A stretch of 64,000 bases of DNA from Belnapia arida (GCF_016773205.1 NZ_JAETWB010000002.1:310001-374000), one strand, 5' to 3'; positions 26,970 to 35,963 are shown, counted from the first letter of the stretch. A program made the numbers and translations. The notes: generated from the letters alone by a model not told the origin.

Positions 26970-27737
26970 CTAGCGCACATCCTCCGACCGGAGGATGCCA
27001 TTCCGATCGGAGCTTGCTCCGAGCACCTCGGCCGCTTGGCGGGCCCAGGCCATGGCCTGCCCGGCGAAGACCACGCCGGCGGGATCGATCGGCAGTCCCG
27101 CCGCGGCCAGGGCATGGGCGGTCCAGGTGTTGCAGGTATAGCCGGCCGAATAGATGATCGGCGACGCGAGGAAGACGCTGCCGGGATAGGGTCCCTCCGC
27201 CAGGGCCTGCCACCGGCCGCCGGGCAGTCTCCGGCCCTGGTCGAGACTGCCCGCCAGGTATTCCTGCAAGCGCTTCATTTGCCCCGCGGTGAGAGGGAGG
27301 CGGACGATATGGTCGGGTCCGAAGGCCGCTTCCGGCGGGGCGGCGAGGGCGGTGAGGAGGATGGCCCCGGCCCCCGGCAGCAGGGCCCGCAGCAGTGCGA
27401 GCGGCGACCGGTCCCGGTCGAGCAGCCAGCGCCGGTCGCCGAAGCCGAAGACCATAGTCGTCATGCCTGGAAAGTCCGCCGCCAGTGCAGCCAGGGCGGG
27501 GTGCAGCGGCGCCGGGCCGACCGGCAGTGCAATGTCGGTATGCCAGTCACGCTCGACGACGGCGATGCCGGCGACGCGCGGGCCTGGATCGGGCAGCGGC
27601 AGTGCGGCGCAGCCGGCAAGCGGAAGGCCCAGCAGCAGGGCGCGCCGGCCGATGCCGCCTGAACCCGCCCCGGCAGCGCCCAGACCGGCGCAGCCGACCG
27701 ACCTCGCCTGGTGCCTGCCGCTGCTGCTCGCCGTCAT
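26970..27737 (-). CDS. DUF2459 (TIGR02117) family lipoprotein
   Basis: The conserved part begins with a twin-arginine-like signal GRRALLLGLPLAGC (lipobox LAGC), then VVERDWHTDIALP, FGFGDRRWLLDRD and YTCNTWTAHALAAAGLP, the hallmarks of DUF2459, a predicted periplasmic family with a papain-like cysteine (CNTW). Function is unknown; some members lie near urease genes, but none is here. The only ATG starts (27737 or 27758) place it 86-107 bases inside the divergent kinase gene; no ATG or GTG exists between there and the signal sequence. Either the genes overlap at their 5' ends or one start is misplaced. Confidence 0.75.
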   Translation of the reverse strand: MTASSSGRHQARSVGCAGLGAAGAGSGGIGRRALLLGLPLAGCAALPLPDPGPRVAGIAVVERDWHTDIALPVGPAPLHPALAALAADFPGMTTMVFGFGDRRWLLDRDRSPLALLRALLPGAGAILLTALAAPPEAAFGPDHIVRLPLTAGQMKRLQEYLAGSLDQGRRLPGGRWQALAEGPYPGSVFLASPIIYSAGYTCNTWTAHALAAAGLPIDPAGVVFAGQAMAWARQAAEVLGASSDRNGILRSEDVR

Positions 27738-29313
27738 CCTGTCCGCCGTGGCGACCATGCCTTACTGGTCGGCCGATGGCGCAACCCAGGGCGTCGGCTG
27801 GTACTGTGCGGCCATGCTGCTGGCAAGCCTCGGCCTCGTCGGCACGGCAGCGGTCATGGCGCGGCGGATGCGTCAGCTCGGCGCGGAGCTGGAGGCCGGC
27901 TCGGCGGCGCTGGCGGCAAGCGAGGCGCATCTGCGCCGGGCGCAACGCATCGGCCGGGTCGGCGGCTTCGAGATCGACCTGCGCTCCGACGTCAACCTCC
28001 GCTCCGGCGAGTACATGACCGTCCAGGGGCTGCCCGGCGAGGCGCGGATCGAGCGACACGCCGATTGGGTGGCGCGGCTCCACCCGGAGGACCGGGAGCG
28101 GGCGGAGCGGCGCTTCCTCGAGGCCGTGGCCGATGGTACCGGCATCACCGACTACGCGCAGGAATACCGCATCCGCGCCCCCGACGGCGAGGTGCGCTGG
28201 ATCGCCGCCCGCGCCGAGATCGAGCGCGATGCCGCCGGCCGTGCGCTGCGCATGATCGGTGCGCATGTCGACGTCACCGCGCTGAAGCAGGCCGAGGCGG
28301 CGCGGCGGGCGAGCGAGGAGCGGCTGCACCTGGCGCAGGAGGCCGCGGGGATCGGCCTCTGGGAGCGGGACTTGGTGACGGGCGAGGCCATCTGGTCCGC
28401 GGAGCAATACGGGCTGACCGGCTTCGACCCGGCGGCCGGGCCGCCGGGACGTGAGGCCTTCGAGGCACGCATCCTCGCCGAGGACCGGCTGCATGCGATT
28501 GCGCCGCCCAGCGCGCCGGATGGCGGCTTCCGCCGGGAGTTCCGCATCCGCCATGCGGGCGACGGCAGCACCCGCAGCATCCTGGCCCTCGGCCGGGTGT
28601 TCCGCGACGCGGCGGGGCGACCGGTGCGGATAATCGGCGTCAACCTCGACATCACCGACAGGGTCCGCGCGGAGGAGCGCCAGGCGCTGCTGACGCGGGA
28701 GCTGGACCACCGGGCTAAGAATGCCCTGGCCGTGGTGCAGGCGGCGCTGCGGCTGACGGCGCGGGAGGATCCGGAGGCCTTCGCCCGCAGCGTCGAGGGC
28801 CGTGTCGCCGCGCTGACGCGGGCGCATACGCTGCTGGCCGAAGGCGGCTGGACCGGGGCCGAGCTACGCGTCCTGCTGCAGGGCGAGCTGGCGCCTTTCC
28901 TCGCCGGACCGGAGCAGATGCGGCTGGAGGGGCCGCCGGTGACGCTGGCGCCGGTGGCGGCGCAGCCCATCGCCATGGCGGTGCACGAGTTGGCAACGAA
29001 TGCGATGAAATACGGCGCGCTCTCCACCGCTGCCGGCCGGGTGCGGCTGGGCTGGAGCGAGGAAGGCGATTGGCTGACCATCGACTGGGCGGAGGAGGGG
29101 GGCCCTGCCCCGGCCGGCATCCCGGCGCGGCGCGGCTTCGGCACGCGGGTGATCGAGGCGACGCTCGCCGGCCAGCTGGGCGGCGCGGTGGAACGGGACT
29201 GGCCGCCGGGCGGGATGCAATGCCGCATCCGCCTGCCGGCCGCCCGGGTCATCGCCCGGTCGCGCCCGACGGCGGAGGCGCCGCAGCTGACCTTCGAGGG
29301 GTTGGAGGATTGA
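27652..29313 (+). CDS. HWE-type sensor histidine kinase with PAS domains
   Basis: A 553-residue sensor. Two membrane helices (about 17-38 and 48-68) are followed by two PAS/PAC domains (about 90-210 and 220-345). The HWE-family dimerisation segment carries the phosphoacceptor His353 in LTRELDHRAKNALAVVQAAL, and the ATPase has an N-box MAVHELATNAMKYGAL, both typical of HWE/HisKA_2 kinases. These often phosphorylate stand-alone receivers. ATG at 27652 is chosen since it keeps the first helix. Its 5' end overlaps the divergent DUF2459 gene. It converges with the sorbosone dehydrogenase-like gene. No response regulator is adjacent; one lies at 23.5 kb. Confidence 0.88.
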   Translation: MPPEPAPAAPRPAQPTDLAWCLPLLLAVILSAVATMPYWSADGATQGVGWYCAAMLLASLGLVGTAAVMARRMRQLGAELEAGSAALAASEAHLRRAQRIGRVGGFEIDLRSDVNLRSGEYMTVQGLPGEARIERHADWVARLHPEDRERAERRFLEAVADGTGITDYAQEYRIRAPDGEVRWIAARAEIERDAAGRALRMIGAHVDVTALKQAEAARRASEERLHLAQEAAGIGLWERDLVTGEAIWSAEQYGLTGFDPAAGPPGREAFEARILAEDRLHAIAPPSAPDGGFRREFRIRHAGDGSTRSILALGRVFRDAAGRPVRIIGVNLDITDRVRAEERQALLTRELDHRAKNALAVVQAALRLTAREDPEAFARSVEGRVAALTRAHTLLAEGGWTGAELRVLLQGELAPFLAGPEQMRLEGPPVTLAPVAAQPIAMAVHELATNAMKYGALSTAAGRVRLGWSEEGDWLTIDWAEEGGPAPAGIPARRGFGTRVIEATLAGQLGGAVERDWPPGGMQCRIRLPAARVIARSRPTAEAPQLTFEGLED

Positions 29314-29322
29314 CCCCCGGGG

Positions 29323-30627
29323 TTACCGCGCGGCGCTGACCCGCCAGATGCGGTTGCCGACGTCATCGGCCACCAGCAGCCCGCCCTGGCGGTCGATGGC
29401 GACGCCGACCGGGCGGCCGAGCGCATGGCCGTCGGCGTCGAGGAAGCCGGTCAGCACATCGACCGGAGGGCCGTTCGGCTTGCCGTCAGCAAAGGGCACG
29501 AAGACCACCTTGTAGCCGCTCGGCGGCCGGCGGTTCCAGGAGCCATGCTGGCCAATGAAGGCGCCTTCGCGGAAGGGCGGCGGCAGGCGGCTGCCGGTGG
29601 CGAAGGCGAGGCCGAGCGAGGCGGTGTGCGGCCCGAGCGCGTAGTCCGGCACGATGGCACGGGCGACGAGGTCCGGCCGCGGCGGCTGCACCCGGTCATC
29701 CACATGCTGGCCGTAATAGCTGTAGGGCCAGCCGTAGAAGCCGCCCTCCTGCACCGAGGTCATGTAGTCCGGCACCAGGTCGCTGCCGATTTCGTCCCGC
29801 TCGTTGACCGTGGTCCAGAGCCGCCCCGATTCCGGCTCCCAGGCCATGCCGACCGGGTTGCGGAGGCCGGAGGCGAAGACGCGGCGCCCGCCGGTGCGGA
29901 TGTCGACCTCGAGGATGGCGGCGCGGTCCGTCTCCGCCTCCATCCCGCGCTCGGCGACGTTGCTGTTGGAGCCGATGCTGGCATAGAGCTTCGTGCCATT
30001 GGCGCTGGCGACGATGTTCTTGGTCCAATGGTGATTGATCGGCCCGCCGGGGAGCGGGGCCAGCACCTCGCCGGGCGTGGCGATGCGCGTCTCGCCCGTG
30101 CGGTAGGGGAAGCGCACCACCGCATTAGCATTGGCGACGAAGAGATCTTCGCCCACCAGCGCCATGCCGAAGGGCGAGGTCAGCCCCTCCAGGAAAACCG
30201 TACGCGTCTCCGCCACGCCGTCGCCATCGGCATCCCGCAGCAGGGTGATGCGGTTGGCGCTCGGCACCCCGGCGCCGGCACGCGCCATCACCTGGCGCAT
30301 CACCCAGCCGCGGATGCCGCCGCTGCCCTCCGGCTTGGGCGGGGCGTTGCTCTCGGCAACCAGCACGTCGCCGTTCGGCAGGAGGTAGAGCCAGCGCGGA
30401 TGGTCGAGCCCGGCGGCGAAGGACTGGACCCGCAGGCCCTCGGCCGGCGCGGGTGCGGCGCCTTCGGGCCAGCCGCGGGCAGGGGCGATGTTGACGGTCG
30501 GGATCCAGCTCGACCGCGGCGCGGGCAGTTGCGGATTCGGGCCCGTGCCGGCGCCGACCGGCAGGCTCGCCTCCTCGCCGCAGCCGGCGAGGGCAAGGAG
30601 GAGGAAGGCGAGGAATGATGCGCGCAT
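29323..30627 (-). CDS. PQQ-dependent sugar (sorbosone) dehydrogenase-like lipoprotein
   Basis: A 434-residue protein with the lipoprotein signal [16 protein letters not shown] and a six-bladed beta-propeller of the glucose/sorbosone dehydrogenase family. Family patterns include [42 protein letters not shown] and [20 protein letters not shown]. Enzymes of this type oxidise sugars in the periplasm with PQQ, though many family members have no proven activity. Start at 30627 puts the signal peptide at the N-terminus. It is divergent from the RTX gene across 82 bases. Confidence 0.88.
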   Translation of the reverse strand: MRASFLAFLLLALAGCGEEASLPVGAGTGPNPQLPAPRSSWIPTVNIAPARGWPEGAAPAPAEGLRVQSFAAGLDHPRWLYLLPNGDVLVAESNAPPKPEGSGGIRGWVMRQVMARAGAGVPSANRITLLRDADGDGVAETRTVFLEGLTSPFGMALVGEDLFVANANAVVRFPYRTGETRIATPGEVLAPLPGGPINHHWTKNIVASANGTKLYASIGSNSNVAERGMEAETDRAAILEVDIRTGGRRVFASGLRNPVGMAWEPESGRLWTTVNERDEIGSDLVPDYMTSVQEGGFYGWPYSYYGQHVDDRVQPPRPDLVARAIVPDYALGPHTASLGLAFATGSRLPPPFREGAFIGQHGSWNRRPPSGYKVVFVPFADGKPNGPPVDVLTGFLDADGHALGRPVGVAIDRQGGLLVADDVGNRIWRVSAAR

Positions 30628-30709
30628 GGGGGCGGAACGTCGCCCTCGCTGCCGGGGTTCCCGCTGCCGGCATTCCACCAGGGCGCGAATTCGTCTAGAC
30701 TGAGGACCT

Positions 30710-32515
30710 GTGGCCCAGTTCGTCGTCCTTTCCGATCCGACCTTTGCCCAGGATGTGCCCGGCTTCCTGCGGGTGGACGAGTTCCCCTACCTGCATGTCC
30801 AGACGGCGACGGCGACGCAGTTCGTCGCCACCACCATGGTGCCGAACCCGTACCCCTATCCCGGCGGGCCGGCGGAGGTGGAGGTCTCGCTTCAGTTCAA
30901 GGGCACGGGCCTGACCTTCGACGGCGCGGTCCCGACCGGCGGCACCATTACCGAGATCCTGCGCGTGCAGGCCGGCATGAGCGACGCCTTCCTCTTCATC
31001 GACCGCATCGCCGTCTCCGGCGCGGCGCTCGGCGCGCTGATCCGGGCGCGGGACGAGGCGGGCGTGGCGGCGCTGGTGCTCGCCGAGCACGACACCGTCA
31101 CCACCTCCTTCCATGGCGATCTCGTCAGCGGCTATGCCGGCGACGACACCATCCGCAGCCGCGAGGGGAATGACATCGTCCTTGGCGGCGAGGGACGGGA
31201 TTCGGTCGAGGCCGGGACGGGCGACGACCTGGTCTTCGGCCAGGCAGGGGACGACACCCTGCTCGGCGAGGCGGGCAAGGACAGGCTCGATGGCGGCGAC
31301 GGCAGCGACGTCGCCTATGGCGGCGTGGAGGATGACGCCATCCTCGGCGGGCTCGGCGACGATACGCTCTTCGGCGAGGCGGGGCATGACCACCTGCTGG
31401 GCGAGGCCGGGGATGACAGCCTGCTGGGCGGCGTCGATGGCGATGTGCTGGAGGGCGGCGCCGGCCGCGACTTCCTCTTCGCCGATGCGGGAGATGACAG
31501 CCTGCTAGGTGGGGCGGGGGCGGATACCCTGTTCGGCGATACCGGCGCGGATACGCTCGAGGGCGGTGCCGAGGGCGATACGCTGCATGGCGGCACCGAT
31601 GGCGACCTCCTGCGCGACGCCGAGGGCAGCAACCTGCTGTTCGGCGAGGAAGGGCAGGACCCGCTGATCGCCGGCGCCGGGCAGGATACGCTGGATGGCG
31701 GCGCCAACCCGGACGTGATGAAGGGCGGCGCCGGCGACGATGTCTATTACGCCGACGACGCTGTGGACCAGGTGGCCGAGCGCGCGGGCGAGGGCATCGA
31801 CGAGGTGCGCGCCTCGGCCAGCTTCACCCTACCCGGCGAGGTGGAGCGGCTGACGCAGGTGCCGAAGACGGGCAACAGCGTCGGCACCGGCAATGCGCTG
31901 GCCAACATCGTCACCGGGAACGAGGGCGAGAACCTGCTGATCGGCGCCGGCCGGGGTGACACCATCAGCGGCGGCGCCGGCAAGGATGCGCTGCAGGGCG
32001 ATGACGGGAATGACAGCCTCGGCGGCGGTGAGGGCAACGACTCGTTCGAAGGCGGCGCCGGGCTGGACCGGCTGCTCGGCGAGACCGGCCAGGACAGCCT
32101 GTGGGGCGGCGGCGGGAGTGACGTGCTGGTCGGCGGCGATGCCGAGGACATGCTCGATGGCGGCGCCGGTGCGGATGTGCTGATCGGCGGGGCTGGCGAC
32201 GATACCTATGTGATCGACATCGCGGCGGATCGCGTGATGGAGGCGCCGTGCGCCGGGCGGGACGTGGTGCTGATCGCCATTGCCGGCGGCGGGGCGGCGA
32301 TGCCAGCCCATGCCGAGGTCATGGTGCTGCTGGCCGGCAGCGCCTTCGGTCGTGGCGGGGCGAGGGCGGATATCCTCGTCGGCAATGCCGGGGCGAACTG
32401 GCTCATGGGCGGTGCGGGGGATGACACGCTGGACGGGGCCGGGGGCAATGACGTGCTGTTCGGCGAGGCGGAAGCGGACGTGTTCAGGTCGGCCCCGGCA
32501 GCGGCCGCGACCTGA
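30710..32515 (+). CDS. RTX repeat calcium-binding protein (C-terminus frameshifted)
   Basis: A 601-residue protein starting with GTG. The first 130 residues are a non-repeat domain; from there on it is built of RTX nonapeptides of the GGxGxDxLx type ([18 protein letters not shown] and many more), with a spacer near residues 350-395. RTX proteins bind calcium and are normally secreted by a type I system through an uncleaved C-terminal signal. There is no N-terminal signal peptide, as expected. The frame breaks at about 32480: it runs into an unrelated alanine tail and stops, while the expected end continues in another frame to 32703. No type I secretion genes are seen. Confidence 0.85.
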   Translation: MAQFVVLSDPTFAQDVPGFLRVDEFPYLHVQTATATQFVATTMVPNPYPYPGGPAEVEVSLQFKGTGLTFDGAVPTGGTITEILRVQAGMSDAFLFIDRIAVSGAALGALIRARDEAGVAALVLAEHDTVTTSFHGDLVSGYAGDDTIRSREGNDIVLGGEGRDSVEAGTGDDLVFGQAGDDTLLGEAGKDRLDGGDGSDVAYGGVEDDAILGGLGDDTLFGEAGHDHLLGEAGDDSLLGGVDGDVLEGGAGRDFLFADAGDDSLLGGAGADTLFGDTGADTLEGGAEGDTLHGGTDGDLLRDAEGSNLLFGEEGQDPLIAGAGQDTLDGGANPDVMKGGAGDDVYYADDAVDQVAERAGEGIDEVRASASFTLPGEVERLTQVPKTGNSVGTGNALANIVTGNEGENLLIGAGRGDTISGGAGKDALQGDDGNDSLGGGEGNDSFEGGAGLDRLLGETGQDSLWGGGGSDVLVGGDAEDMLDGGAGADVLIGGAGDDTYVIDIAADRVMEAPCAGRDVVLIAIAGGGAAMPAHAEVMVLLAGSAFGRGGARADILVGNAGANWLMGGAGDDTLDGAGGNDVLFGEAEADVFRSAPAAAAT

Positions 32516-32703
32516 TCGGCGACTTCGTGCCGGGGATAGACCGGCTGCAGCTCACCGGCTTCGGCAGCTTCGAGGCGGTGCAGGCGGCGATGCGCGACGG
32601 GCCCGGCGGCGTCAGCATCCTCCTCGACGAGTCGGACGATGCCGTGGTGCTGCGCGGGGTCGCCGCGGCGAGCCTCGCCGCGGCGGATGTCATCCTGGCC
32701 TAA
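32484..32703 (+). pseudogene. Out-of-frame C-terminus of the RTX protein
   Basis: Shifting frame by one base at about 32480-32486 restores the standard end of an RTX protein: [18 protein letters not shown], then RLQLTGFGSFEAVQAAM and a terminal DDAVVLRGV...AADVILA. This type of segment carries the type I secretion signal. A single missing base would explain the break. It is either a real mutation, a programmed or slipped site, or a sequencing error. The TAA at 32701 overlaps the stop of the converging GST gene. Confidence 0.75.
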
Positions 32704-33380
32704 GCGCTCTTCTGCGCCAGGTGCGGGAACATCGCCAGCCTTGCCGCCTCGTCCATCTCCGCCTTGAAGGCGTGCCGGTCCTTCAGCGCCAGGGCGCGGC
32801 CGGCGGCGGGGCGGGCGTTGATCTCCTCCAGGTGGCGCTTCACGTTCGGCAGGGTGGCGAAGGCGTCCTCGCCGAGGACGAAAGGCACCAGGCGCGACCA
32901 GCCCCAGACGGCCATGTCGACGATGCCGTAGTCCGCGCCGAGCATGAAGCGGCGATCGGCAAGGCGGGCGTCGAGGATGCCCCAATGACGCCTGGCCTCG
33001 AAGACGTAGCGGCTGACCGCATACTCCTTCGGCTCCGGCGCGAAGCGAGAGAAGTGGACGGCTTGGCCGGAATAGGGGCCGATGCCGCTGGCGACGAACA
33101 TCAGCCAGGAGAGCATCTGTCCGCGCTCGGCCGCTGGCGGCAGGAACTGCCCTGTCTTCTCGGCGAGGTAGAGCAGGATGGCGTTGCTGTCGAACACCAC
33201 CTGGTCTCCATCGACGATGGCGGGGACCTTGGCATTCGGGTTGATCGTCAGGAAGTCGGGACCGTGCTGCTCGCCCTTGCGGGTGTCGACCGGCACCGGC
33301 TCATAGTCCAGGCCCATCTCCTCGAGGCCGAGGGCGACCTTGGTCGGGTTCGGGGCGAGGTTGTAGTAAAAGCGGATCAC
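32700..33380 (-). CDS. Glutathione S-transferase family protein
   Basis: A 226-residue GST with a GTG start. The thioredoxin-like N-terminal domain (MIRFYYNLAPNPTKVALGLE) includes INPNAKVPAIVDGDQVVFDS, with the cis-proline and the Ser that bind glutathione's gamma-glutamyl group, and is followed by an all-helical C-terminal domain with an N-capping Asp (ADYGIVDMAVWGW). It probably conjugates or reduces small electrophiles. Its Shine-Dalgarno sequence lies in the arm of a perfect hairpin just upstream. It converges on the RTX gene and overlaps its shifted stop. Confidence 0.9.
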   Translation of the reverse strand: MIRFYYNLAPNPTKVALGLEEMGLDYEPVPVDTRKGEQHGPDFLTINPNAKVPAIVDGDQVVFDSNAILLYLAEKTGQFLPPAAERGQMLSWLMFVASGIGPYSGQAVHFSRFAPEPKEYAVSRYVFEARRHWGILDARLADRRFMLGADYGIVDMAVWGWSRLVPFVLGEDAFATLPNVKRHLEEINARPAAGRALALKDRHAFKAEMDEAARLAMFPHLAQKSA

Positions 33381-33381
33381 G

Positions 33382-33416
33382 GCCTTATCCTCCCTGTGAC
33401 TGCGGGAGGATAAGGC
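33382..33416 (-). promoter_or_regulatory. Hairpin masking the GST ribosome-binding site
   Basis: On the reverse strand GCCTTATCCTCCC and GGGAGGATAAGGC form a perfect 13-base stem around the nine-base loop GCAGTCACA. The second arm contains the GST Shine-Dalgarno sequence (GGGAGGA), which sits seven bases before the GTG at 33380. In an RNA reading into the GST gene this stem would block initiation unless opened. It may instead act as a terminator, but no T-run follows. Confidence 0.6.
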
Positions 33417-33417
33417 G

Positions 33418-33445
33418 CGCCCCCTTGCGCCGAGGCAAGGGGGCG
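33418..33445 (-). terminator. Likely terminator of the HU-like gene
   Basis: CGCCCCCTTGC and GCAAGGGGGCG form a perfect 11-base stem with a six-base loop, five bases after the HU-like stop. The stem is very G+C rich and no clear T-run follows on the reverse strand. The SD-masking hairpin of the GST gene begins one base further on, so two strong hairpins stand in tandem. Confidence 0.6.
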
Positions 33446-33450
33446 TGACC

Positions 33451-33762
33451 TCAGGCCTTGGCCGCCTTGCGCTTCGCCTTCTTCATGCCGGCCAGCGCCG
33501 CATCCTTCAGCGAGGGGCTGGCCTTGAAACGGACGGTCGCACCGGCCTTCACCGCCACCTTCTCGCCGGTGCGGGGGTTGAGCGCGGTGCGCTTCGCCGT
33601 CTCGCGCACGATGAAGGCGCCAAAATCGGGGATGGTGAACCGGCCGGTTTCGACGATCTCCCCCTTGATGGCGGCGATGATGTCGCTCGCCAGGGCATTG
33701 GCCTGGATGGTCGGCATCTCGGTTGACTTGACGATGACGTCGGTCAGGAACTTCTTCGACAC
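33451..33762 (-). CDS. HU/IHF family DNA-binding protein
   Basis: A 103-residue HU-like protein. The core has IIAAIKGEIVETGRFTIPDF, then GAFIVRETAKRTALNPRTGE and VRFKASPSLKDAAL, with the proline of the NPRTGE arm that intercalates in DNA. The tail is basic (MKKAKRKAAKA), longer than in E. coli HU, as in some alphaproteobacterial HU-like proteins. It bends and packs DNA. The GTG at 33762 lies nine bases after AAAGGAG and is preferred over a GTG directly adjoining that element. Confidence 0.9.
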   Translation of the reverse strand: MSKKFLTDVIVKSTEMPTIQANALASDIIAAIKGEIVETGRFTIPDFGAFIVRETAKRTALNPRTGEKVAVKAGATVRFKASPSLKDAALAGMKKAKRKAAKA

Positions 33763-33895
33763 GCACTGCACTCCTTTCGATTCGCCGGGAGATAGCGCGA
33801 TCCGCGCCGTTTGTCAGGCATAACCTTGCATGGAGGGGACGCTTGCGGGGCGCCCCCGGCTCTGGAAGATTTCGCCCTGCACCGAGGGAATTGCC

Positions 33896-34492
33896 ATGAA
33901 GCTCGCCTATTCGCCCGCCAGCCCCTATGTCCGCAAGGTCGTGGCCTGTGCCATTGCCCGCGGGCTGGACAGCCGTATCGAGCGCTGGAAAGTCCCGACC
34001 ACGGACCCGGCCCTTTGGCCAGCGAACCCGCTTTCCAAGGTGCCCGCGCTCGTCACCGGGGAGGGGATGGCGCTCTACGACAGCCCGGTCATCTGCGAAT
34101 TCCTCGACAGCATCGGCGATGCGCCGAAGCTCTTCCCCGAGGCCGGGCCGGCGCGCTGGGTGGCGCTGCGGCAGCAGGCGCTCGGCGACGGCATCATGGA
34201 TGCGAGCCAGCCGCGCCGACGCGAGATCGCCCTGCCGCAGGACCAGGGGCGGCAGGAGTACATCGCGTTGCAACAGGGCAAGGTCGCCCGCGCACTGGAC
34301 GTGCTGGAGGCGGAAGCCGATTCTCTCGGCCAGCTCACGACGATCGGCGAGATCACCATCGGCTGCGCGCTCGGCTATCTCGACTTCCGCTTCCCGCACG
34401 AGCCCTGGCGGCCGGGCCACCCGAAGCTGGAGGCCTGGTACGCCAAGGCCGTGGCGCTGCCCCCGCTGGCGCAGACCATGCCAGTCGGCTAG
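33896..34492 (+). CDS. Glutathione S-transferase family protein
   Basis: A 198-residue GST, shorter than and only distantly similar to the one at 32.7 kb. The N-terminus (MKLAYSPASPYVRKVVACAI) has the active-site Ser in the SPASPYVRK loop, and the glutathione-binding segment reads LSKVPALVTGEGMALYDS. The C-terminal helical domain ends LEAWYAKAVALPPLAQTMP, as in the YibF/GstB-like branch. It heads a compact run with the EVE, GFA and Rieske genes, starting 4 bases before the EVE start, which suggests one transcript. Confidence 0.9.
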   Translation: MKLAYSPASPYVRKVVACAIARGLDSRIERWKVPTTDPALWPANPLSKVPALVTGEGMALYDSPVICEFLDSIGDAPKLFPEAGPARWVALRQQALGDGIMDASQPRRREIALPQDQGRQEYIALQQGKVARALDVLEAEADSLGQLTTIGEITIGCALGYLDFRFPHEPWRPGHPKLEAWYAKAVALPPLAQTMPVG

Positions 34493-34496
34493 GTCG

Positions 34497-34913
34497 ATGG
34501 CCCATTGGCTGGTGAAGAGCGAGCCGGATGCCTTCTCCTGGGACCAGCAGGTGGCGCATGGCGTGGAGCCCTGGACCGGCGTGCGCAACGCGCTCGCGGC
34601 CATCAACCTCCGCGCCATGCGCATCGGCGACCGGGCCTTCTTCTACCATTCCAATATCGGCAAGGAGATCGTCGGTATCGTCGAGGTGGTCCGGGAGGCC
34701 TATCCGGACCCGACCGACGGGACCGGGCGCTGGGTCTGCGTCGACGTAAAGGCGGTGCGGCCAGTGCCGAAGCCGGTGACGCTCGGCGCCATCAAGGCCG
34801 CGCCCGAACTGGCGGAGCTTGCGCTGGTGCGGCAGTCGCGCCTTTCCGTGATGCCGGTCTCCGACCCGCATTGGTCCATCCTCTGCCGCATGGGCGGCGT
34901 GGAAAAAGGGTGA
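34497..34913 (+). CDS. EVE domain protein
   Basis: A 138-residue single-domain protein of the EVE (PUA-like) family. It begins MAHWLVKSEPDAFSWDQQVA and contains the family's WTGVRNALAAINLRAM and FFYHSNIGKEIVGIVEV segments. EVE domains form an aromatic cage that in related YTH and ASCH proteins reads modified bases, and in some cases are fused to restriction systems. A role in binding modified nucleic acid is inferred from the fold. It starts four bases after the GST stop and ends four bases before the GFA gene. Confidence 0.9.
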   Translation: MAHWLVKSEPDAFSWDQQVAHGVEPWTGVRNALAAINLRAMRIGDRAFFYHSNIGKEIVGIVEVVREAYPDPTDGTGRWVCVDVKAVRPVPKPVTLGAIKAAPELAELALVRQSRLSVMPVSDPHWSILCRMGGVEKG

Positions 34914-34917
34914 GGGG

Positions 34918-35406
34918 ATGCGGCTCGAAGGGTCCTGCCAGTGCGGTGCGGTGCGGTTCCAGCTGGAGAGCCCGCACCCCTATCCCTACCAGCGCTGCTA
35001 CTGCTCGATCTGTCGCAAGACCCAGGGCGGGGGCGGCTATGCGGTCAACCTGGGCGGCGACAATGCCTCGCTGCGGGTCCAGGGGCGGCAGCATGTCACC
35101 GTCTACCATGCCCGGCTGAAGAGCCCCGAGGAGGCCCGTGCGCATCGCAGCCCGGCCGAGCGGCATTTCTGCGGGGCCTGCGGCAGCGCGCTCTGGCTCT
35201 ATGACGCGCGCTGGCCGGAGCTGGTCCACCCCTTCGCCTCGGCCATCGACACGCCGCTGCCCGAGCCGCCGGAAAGCACGCATATCATGCTGGAGTTCAA
35301 GGCCCCCTGGGTGACGGTGGAGGCCGGGCCACGCGACCGCCAGCATGAGCGCTACCCGGAGGAGAGCGTCGCCGACTGGCATGAGCGGCTGGGCCTCGCC
35401 AGATGA
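34918..35406 (+). CDS. GFA family (DUF636) zinc protein
   Basis: A 162-residue protein of the glutathione-dependent formaldehyde-activating (GFA/CENP-V) fold. The zinc ligands are visible as CQCGAVRF near the N-terminus, CYCSICRKTQGGGGYAVNLG, and ERHFCGACGSALW. The founding member was proposed to join formaldehyde to glutathione, but most homologues have unproven activity. With a GST upstream, a glutathione-linked role is plausible. Its TGA overlaps the ATG of the Rieske gene by four bases. Confidence 0.9.
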   Translation: MRLEGSCQCGAVRFQLESPHPYPYQRCYCSICRKTQGGGGYAVNLGGDNASLRVQGRQHVTVYHARLKSPEEARAHRSPAERHFCGACGSALWLYDARWPELVHPFASAIDTPLPEPPESTHIMLEFKAPWVTVEAGPRDRQHERYPEESVADWHERLGLAR

Positions 35407-35756
35407 TCGGTCCCAGCGAGCGGGTGCTCTGCGCGGCCGAGGAGATCGAGGAGGGGGCGGCGCGTGGCTTCCCCGCGCCCCCTGGCCGCTTCACCGGGCT
35501 CTTCGCCGTCCGCAAGGGCGGTGAGGTCCGGGTCTACGTCAACTCCTGCCCGCATATCGGCCTGCCGCTGGAGCCGCTGCCGAACCGCTTCCTCGATACC
35601 CGCAAGGCGCATATCGTCTGCGCCGCCCATGGCGCCCGCTTCCGCATCGAGGACGGGATCTGCATCAGCGGCCCCTGCATCGGCCAGGCACTGGAGATGG
35701 TGCCGTGCCGGGTGGAGGAGGGGATGCTGGTGGTGCCGGCGGATGCCGGAGAGTAG
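35403..35756 (+). CDS. Small Rieske [2Fe-2S] protein
   Basis: A 117-residue protein that is essentially one Rieske domain. The cluster ligands are CPHIGLPLE (Cys-x-His) and CAAHGARF (Cys-x2-His), about 18 residues apart. Such small soluble Rieske proteins serve as electron carriers or subunits for oxygenases; no oxygenase gene is adjacent. It overlaps the GFA gene by four bases, so the two are translationally coupled. Confidence 0.9.
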   Translation: MIGPSERVLCAAEEIEEGAARGFPAPPGRFTGLFAVRKGGEVRVYVNSCPHIGLPLEPLPNRFLDTRKAHIVCAAHGARFRIEDGICISGPCIGQALEMVPCRVEEGMLVVPADAGE

Positions 35757-35963
35757 CGGCCCTTCGGCAGAACCTGCGGCCTTCAGGCCCACCCCCTTAG
35801 CGCTGGCTCCAGCGTGCCATTCCCAGGCGCCGTTCGACCGATGGTGCGCGGCCGCGCCGGGAACGAAACGCCGCAGTCAGGGCACCGCTTGCCCGATTGA
35901 CGCGGCTCAAGGCGGCATGGCCAAACTACCTCGATAAAGGCCCGCCCGAGGGGAGACGCCAAC

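Noticed and set aside
31120-32480. Tandem repeats as a possible CRISPR or satellite
   Set aside because: They are the coding repeats of RTX nonapeptides, variable in DNA sequence and in frame.
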